A stretch of DNA of 64,000 nt, from positions 35,517 through 99,516 of the forward strand of contig JALTKS010000110.1 of the NCBI GenBank assembly GCA_027006175.1, read 5' to 3'. Position 1 is the first letter of the stretch; each line of letters opens with the position of its first letter. Of the stretch, positions 59,508 to 64,000 are shown in pieces. Under the pieces are notes generated by a model. That model was given only the letters and a program-made list of their open reading frames with translations. It was not told the origin of the DNA and ran no database searches. The position numbers and the translations under genes were made by a program. The DNA is from Gammaproteobacteria bacterium (GTDB taxonomy: Bacteria > Pseudomonadota > Gammaproteobacteria > AKS1).

Positions 59508-61130
59508 ATGAGACAAGACCGGATTAAATCAATTCTAATATTAACGGTATTCATAATGAGTACCATTACATTGCATGCTCACGCCGCAACAGGCGTTGGC
59601 AAAGCCATTATCAGTATTGGCAAAGTATTTACAACAAGTAAAGACGGAAAAGAAAAGAAACTCAAACGCCGCGGTAAAGTGTTTGAGGGTGATACAATTA
59701 ATGTCGGCAAAAAATCACGTCTGCAACTTCGTTTTATAGATAACCAATTAGTTGTATTAAAAGAAAACACCGTTTTCCGAATTGATGAATACAAATTCAA
59801 AGACAAGAATGATAATAATAAAAGCGCAGCTTTAAGTCTGTTAAAGGGTGGCATGCGTAGTGTTACCGGTTTAATTGGTAAATCAGCACGTGATAAATAC
59901 AAAGTAAAAACACCGGTAGCAACCATGGGCGTGCGCGGTACGCATTACCTGTTGCAAGTTTGTAGTGGTGATTGTGGTGATGGTGTTAAAGGCCTGGTCG
60001 GTACAGTGCTTGAAGGTGAAATTGAAATGAAGAACGAGGGAGGTACGTCTACTTTTGGTACCGATCAATTCTTCAACGTTCCTTCTTCTAATGAAGCCCC
60101 ACGTGCGATGACGAATCCTCCTTCTAGTCTTATTAGTCGTGCAGATGTCAAGCAAGATAAAGAAGATGGAGATGATAATGGAAATAAAAAAGGCAAAAAA
60201 GGTAAAAGAACAATAGTTAGAATAGCTAAGTTAGCACCACCAAAAAGGATTGATTCGCTACGCCGGAAAATCACCACTGGTCCCGGTTCACGACTTCCAC
60301 CACCACGAATAAACCCTAGCTTAGATCCTAATGCGACTCCCATTGGATTTATAACGCCGACAACGGCGCCAGCTAATGCTGCACTTGTTATTTCAGGCAT
60401 AAATGCGTCAACAGGGAGTCCGGAGGGGAGTGGTGGGATACAAGATGTAAATTCAACATCAATAGGTATTGCTACAGTGGCAGGCGTTAGTAAGCAGCCT
60501 GTGGCTGCAAATATCGTTGATCCTACTAAGACAGTTACATATGGAGTGCTAAGTAGTGGTATAGCAGTTGGGCAAGGAGGCGACCCATTGGGTGTCAATT
60601 GGGGGCGTTGGCTTAGCACGGATGTGGTCGCTCAAATAGATGGCAATGACCTGAAATTATTAACCGGTATTGCGTTTATATATAGTGAAAATTTAACGTC
60701 CTTAACCGCTATTAGCAATTTGACTAGTTCAACAACATACAACACAGTTGCAGGACCGAGTGTCAGGGATGAAACAGGTGCATTAGTTACAGGTACTTTG
60801 GGGCTTAATATTGATTTTGCTGCGTCAACGATTAGTGGTCTGAGTGGAACATTGACCGGTAATGGTCGTACATATAATGTCGATTTAGATACACCCGGCT
60901 CCTTCCCGCTTTCAGTGTTTTTAGCTGGCGATAAAGTACCAATAATAGCCGGTTGTTCGGGTTGCCCTGATATGATTACTGCTCTACTTGGCGAAGCAGG
61001 TGGCTTGTTTGTAGGATCTGGAGCAGAAGGGTTTATTGGTAGTTTTGGTTTAGGTGGAATTGGTATAACGGGTCAGACAATTGGTATTTCAGGATCAAGA
61101 TTCTTTAAGGCGACGACGCCACCGATGTAA
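59508..61130 (+). CDS. FecR-domain protein with TbpB-like C-terminal barrel (copy 2)
   Basis: A 540-residue paralogue of the gene upstream. The signal peptide differs (IKSILILTVFIMSTITLHAHA). The FecR domain (about 35-175) is identical. The linker (about 205-285) is basic and Pro-rich (KKGKKGKRTIVR, GSRLPPPRI), the opposite charge of copy 1. The C-terminal domain shares only the frame: GVNWGRW, GIAFIYSENLT and GGLFVGSGAEGFIGSFGLGG, with its own Cys pair (CSGC). The nearly identical front and diverged back suggest domain-specific selection after duplication or gene conversion. It faces the CHASE2 cyclase gene nine bases away. Confidence 0.72.
   Translation: MRQDRIKSILILTVFIMSTITLHAHAATGVGKAIISIGKVFTTSKDGKEKKLKRRGKVFEGDTINVGKKSRLQLRFIDNQLVVLKENTVFRIDEYKFKDKNDNNKSAALSLLKGGMRSVTGLIGKSARDKYKVKTPVATMGVRGTHYLLQVCSGDCGDGVKGLVGTVLEGEIEMKNEGGTSTFGTDQFFNVPSSNEAPRAMTNPPSSLISRADVKQDKEDGDDNGNKKGKKGKRTIVRIAKLAPPKRIDSLRRKITTGPGSRLPPPRINPSLDPNATPIGFITPTTAPANAALVISGINASTGSPEGSGGIQDVNSTSIGIATVAGVSKQPVAANIVDPTKTVTYGVLSSGIAVGQGGDPLGVNWGRWLSTDVVAQIDGNDLKLLTGIAFIYSENLTSLTAISNLTSSTTYNTVAGPSVRDETGALVTGTLGLNIDFAASTISGLSGTLTGNGRTYNVDLDTPGSFPLSVFLAGDKVPIIAGCSGCPDMITALLGEAGGLFVGSGAEGFIGSFGLGGIGITGQTIGISGSRFFKATTPPM
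59583..60112 (+). repeat. 530-bp near-identical direct repeat, copy B
   Basis: Second copy of the block at 57773-58302. Two differences in 530 bases include a synonymous Thr codon change. The remaining coding sequence beyond 60112 has no comparable DNA identity. Confidence 0.93.
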
Positions 61131-61139
61131 CGATATAAT

Positions 61140-63410
61140 TTACTTAGTTGTGTGCTCGAAAGTACCATCCCATTCGTCAGTGAGCAGTAATAGATTCATG
61201 CTTGACATACGATCAAGATAAATACTGTAAATCATTCTGTCTGGATCGCTTTCTTTTAGATGTTTGAATAATTTTTTAGCCTCGTCCCATTCTCTTGCAT
61301 AATAGTGATCTAAAGCAGCTTCATGTTGTTCAAGTGATGTTAAAAGAGCATCATCTGCATCACTAACCAAACAGATAGGTTCATAAATAATAACAGGTTC
61401 AGTTTTTCCTTTAACTTGCACTTTATCCAGGCGACGGAATATATAATCATCTTGTCCTTCACGAGTATTCTCACCGACAATAAGTTTAACACCGTACTGT
61501 TTGGTAAGCCCTTCCAGACGAGAAGATAAGTTTACTGCATCACCAAGCACAGTATAGGCACGCCTGAATTCAGATCCCATGTTACCAACGTTCATCATCC
61601 CGGTATTTAAACCAACACCGAGGTTGATAGGAGGATAACCTAAAGCATCCAATTCGGGTTTCATGGCTTCTACTTTAGCAAGCATGGAAAGCGCGCCATC
61701 GATGGCATGTTTGGCATGGTGTTCATCATGCAAAGGTGCACCCCAAAATGCCATAATCATATCACCAACATATTTATCAATCGTGCCATGTTTATTAAAG
61801 ATAATTTCAGTCATTGGTGTGAAGAACCGGTTTAACATATCTTTAAGTTCGGTAGGAGAAAGAGATTCACTAATAGTTGTGAAGCTACGTATATCTGCAA
61901 ATAACACTGTCATTTCACGCCGGTCACCTTCAAAGCCAAGGTCCTCATCAGATTCCAGCATTTGATCAACGAGTGCGGGAGGGATATATTGTCCAAACTG
62001 GTCGCGTAAATGTTTTTTACCTTTAGATTCAAAGATAAAACCATAAGCAAGGTTAGACATGGATAAGATGACAATCATCATTAACGGACTGGCAACAGCA
62101 ACGACGAAATTATATTCATTCCATAGCCAGATATTAAAACTTAACAAGCTTCCAGCACTGCTAACAAAAAATAAAATAGAATATAGCGGGCTTAAAAATG
62201 GCAATGTAATAGCAAGGATAAGCCCTAACACAAGGGTGATAACAAAATTAAGGCCTTGTGCCCAATCAGGTTCAGCAGGAAAAGTCAGTTGAGTGAAAGT
62301 TTCATCTTGGGTAACACCAGAGACTTCGCTTGAATCGATAATACCTGCTGCGATGCTGGCATGAATTTCAACCCCCGGATAAATTTGATTTACGGGTGTT
62401 GCTTTAAGATCATTTAAGCCGGTTGCGGTTGCACCAATAAAAGCGATAGTACTTTCAAGTTTGGCCAATTTTTCAGGTGCAACTTTATCATTAAGGATGT
62501 CGGAGGCTGAAAAATAGTTAAAACTAAAGGCAGGGCCTCTAAAGGGTACTAAAACGGCACCGATGCCATCAGTAGGCACCTCAACCACATCAAGCGATAA
62601 ATATTCCATGGCGTTAATATTACCAATAGGTGCTGTTTTAATCGTGACCTCTTCACTGGCATAAAATAAGCGCACTGCCTCTAATGCCAAAGAAGGATAA
62701 AAATTACCTTTATATTCATAAATAAGGCTGGCACGTCGTATAACGCCATCAGCGTCTGGGTCGACTGAAAGAAAGCCGCCAAAATTAGCAACACTTTGCA
62801 AAATATCGAGATTGGATAGAAAGCCATCTTGATTAAGAATACTGGTGTTGCCTAGTTCGGGAAGGTTAGTAACATTAAGTGGTGTGCCTATTACACCATA
62901 TTCTTCGTTATCATTGAGAAATGCATAGCCAAGTACAATATCTTTATCGAGCATGCTTGTGGCGAGAGCAACATCACCATCAATTTGATCGGCAATATTG
63001 ATCAGCGTTTCAGTAACAAGTTCATCAACTTTTACACCCTCAAGAAGATCCAGAATAGTGATAGCCGGATTTGCCTCAGGTTCAGAAAAAATAATATCGA
63101 AGACGGTAACGATGACACCGGCTTCAGTCAGCTTTTGTGTTAGCCGGGCAATTTTTTCGCGGGGCCAGGGCCAGCGACCTTCTTCAGATAAGGATTTGTC
63201 ATCAATATCAATAATAACGATATTTTCATGAGGAGTAGGGTTATCCGGAAGCGTAAACTGGAGGCGGAGATCATAGGCAATCCATTCCATACGATCACGT
63301 AGCTTAGAGATAAAGCTATTATCAGTAAGCTGAAAAACAAGAGAAAAGGCGACAAGACCAATACCAATGGTGATCGGTAGTACATGCCTTCGCAATTGAG
63401 TGTTAGTCAT
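61140..63410 (-). CDS. CHASE2-domain class III adenylate cyclase
   Basis: A 756-residue membrane cyclase. An N-terminal helix (LPITIGIGLVAFSLVFQL) leads to a periplasmic CHASE2 sensor (about 40-380; IVIIDIDDKSLSEEGRWPWPR, GATATGLNDLKATPVNQIYPGVEIHA). Three helices (about 395-470) precede the catalytic domain: VLFADIRSFTTISE (metal Asp), GTIDKYVGDMIMAFWGAP (second metal Asp; Lys for adenine) and VGNMGSEFRRAYTVLGDAVNLSSRLEG. The residues fit an active adenylate rather than guanylate cyclase. The signal sensed is unknown. FecR-domain proteins often neighbour CHASE2 cyclases, which supports a functional link. Confidence 0.9.
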   Translation of the reverse strand: MTNTQLRRHVLPITIGIGLVAFSLVFQLTDNSFISKLRDRMEWIAYDLRLQFTLPDNPTPHENIVIIDIDDKSLSEEGRWPWPREKIARLTQKLTEAGVIVTVFDIIFSEPEANPAITILDLLEGVKVDELVTETLINIADQIDGDVALATSMLDKDIVLGYAFLNDNEEYGVIGTPLNVTNLPELGNTSILNQDGFLSNLDILQSVANFGGFLSVDPDADGVIRRASLIYEYKGNFYPSLALEAVRLFYASEEVTIKTAPIGNINAMEYLSLDVVEVPTDGIGAVLVPFRGPAFSFNYFSASDILNDKVAPEKLAKLESTIAFIGATATGLNDLKATPVNQIYPGVEIHASIAAGIIDSSEVSGVTQDETFTQLTFPAEPDWAQGLNFVITLVLGLILAITLPFLSPLYSILFFVSSAGSLLSFNIWLWNEYNFVVAVASPLMMIVILSMSNLAYGFIFESKGKKHLRDQFGQYIPPALVDQMLESDEDLGFEGDRREMTVLFADIRSFTTISESLSPTELKDMLNRFFTPMTEIIFNKHGTIDKYVGDMIMAFWGAPLHDEHHAKHAIDGALSMLAKVEAMKPELDALGYPPINLGVGLNTGMMNVGNMGSEFRRAYTVLGDAVNLSSRLEGLTKQYGVKLIVGENTREGQDDYIFRRLDKVQVKGKTEPVIIYEPICLVSDADDALLTSLEQHEAALDHYYAREWDEAKKLFKHLKESDPDRMIYSIYLDRMSSMNLLLLTDEWDGTFEHTTK

Positions 63411-63479
63411 AGGTTTATGATTATAATAGATATATTGATGCTTACTCTAACAGCAGAGCAGTGATTTGCAAAGTAACTA

Positions 63480-64000
63480 TCAGGATAAAGTATTTACGCG
63501 TAGTTCAAATAGCTTGTTAAGGGCAGAATTCAGTTGTTGTTCAAATTTAATTTTATATCGAAGATAATTAATTGTTTGAGGTGTTTGTCGTGCATCATCA
63601 TTATCACTTTCCAGTGGTAAATCGATATCACTGATATAAAGAGGATAATTTACTTTGCCAATTCGAAGGGACAAGATATGTTCAGCAAGTTGTGAGAAAA
63701 CATTATCACCGTAATGTAATGAGGTAAATTCGCGGTTATTGCAGAAAATATTATATTCGGTTTGATCATTGATAACCTCAATGATGACAGTGACATCAAC
63801 AGGATTTATGGGTATTTGCATATGATCAATATAGTAGGGTTTGATGTCCCAATGCCGAAGTACCTGCCTTAATGTATAAAAACGAACCTTTAAGCGTCGA
63901 GACTGACCATTTTCAAGGCAAAAGCTGTTGATTCTTTGTGTAACTGCATAAAAGAAAGAATCATAATGTGCCATAATTGTATCGAGATTATAAAATTCCT
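63480..64000 (-). CDS. cyaA: Probable class I adenylate cyclase, C-terminal part (CyaA-like), 5' end outside window
   Basis: The frame stays open to the right edge (residues EFYNLDTI precede an internal Met at 63974), so at least 172 C-terminal residues of a longer protein are seen. Features recalled from gammaproteobacterial CyaA are HYDSFFYAV, YNIFCNNREFTSLHYGDNVFSQLAEHILSLR, NYPLYISDIDLP and INYLRYKIKFEQQLNSALNKL. The catalytic N-terminal domain of this enzyme lies outside the window. If correct, two unrelated cAMP-making enzymes stand side by side. The assignment is from pattern memory and could be wrong. Confidence 0.6.
   Translation of the reverse strand, partial: EFYNLDTIMAHYDSFFYAVTQRINSFCLENGQSRRLKVRFYTLRQVLRHWDIKPYYIDHMQIPINPVDVTVIIEVINDQTEYNIFCNNREFTSLHYGDNVFSQLAEHILSLRIGKVNYPLYISDIDLPLESDNDDARQTPQTINYLRYKIKFEQQLNSALNKLFELRVNTLS

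Noticed and set aside
60065-60619. Long open frame on the minus strand opposite FecR copy 2 (184 codons)
   Set aside because: It is antisense to a better coding frame, has low-complexity composition and no family resemblance; a shadow of copy 2. The similar antisense frames at 57661-58116 and 59579-59926 are also shadows.

Overview
The window is a chromosomal, origin-proximal segment of a gammaproteobacterium. The gene order rpmH-rnpA-yidD-yidC-mnmE-mnmG-rsmG-parA-parB-atpIBEFHAGDC-glmU-glmS on one side and dnaA-dnaN-recF-gyrB on the other is the classic gammaproteobacterial origin neighbourhood. Six DnaA-box-like 9-mers lie in the AT-rich dnaA-dnaN gap (20734-20942). Two ParB sites (parS) lie inside recF. 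Most housekeeping genes point away from about 20.8 kb on both sides, as expected if replication starts there. No species can be named from the sequence alone. A TusA-linked thiolation cluster, a VPLPA-type sorting signal and an MshQ-like pilus gene fit a free-living aquatic gammaproteobacterium. No rRNA, tRNA, CRISPR array or insertion sequence was recognised, and no gene-free stretch exceeds about 300 bases.

Layout. 1-1.4 kb: the end of an MshQ-like gene and a YefM-YoeB toxin-antitoxin pair. 1.5-6.6 kb: a nitrogen-control block (ntrC, ntrB interrupted by an in-frame amber codon, a DUF4124 gene, glnA) with recognisable sigma-54 and NtrC sites. 6.6-9.1 kb: a cation-diffusion transporter, TusA and a PP-loop thiolation enzyme. 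9.2-13.9 kb: glyQ-glyS-mazG-like-gmhB-plsC. 13.9-16.1 kb: a VPLPA-CTERM protein, a broken SGNH hydrolase and two small genes. 16.1-42.3 kb: the origin region, chromosome partitioning genes, the complete F-type ATP synthase operon and the glmU-glmS amino-sugar genes. 42.3-46.8 kb: mostly AT-rich accessory genes (PfkB kinase, exported proteins of unknown function, MscS channel, GlcG-like protein, DnaJ-related protein). 46.8-48 kb: an EamA-family transporter behind a structured leader. 48-56 kb: uvrD, a GGDEF/EAL c-di-GMP protein and a TRAP transporter with split orientation. 56.3-64 kb: a Slam-like outer-membrane protein, two FecR-domain proteins sharing an almost identical 530-bp block, a CHASE2 adenylate cyclase and the end of a class I adenylate cyclase.

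The two most striking regions are these. (1) The 56.3-63.4 kb locus looks like a type XI (Slam-type) secretion module whose putative cargos join a periplasmic-type FecR domain to a TbpB-like beta-barrel tail, next to a CHASE2 cyclase. I infer a surface-sensing or cAMP-signalling system. (2) The 46840-47070 leader of the EamA gene has a strong promoter, a 27-codon possibly leaderless reading frame rich in Cys, a perfect intrinsic terminator, and a mutually exclusive antiterminator helix made of two 8-bp blocks. This is the architecture of a transcription attenuator or riboswitch. Also notable are the amber codon in ntrB, the deletion/frameshift in the SGNH hydrolase, and an exported protein with a papain-like Cys/His/Asp pattern.
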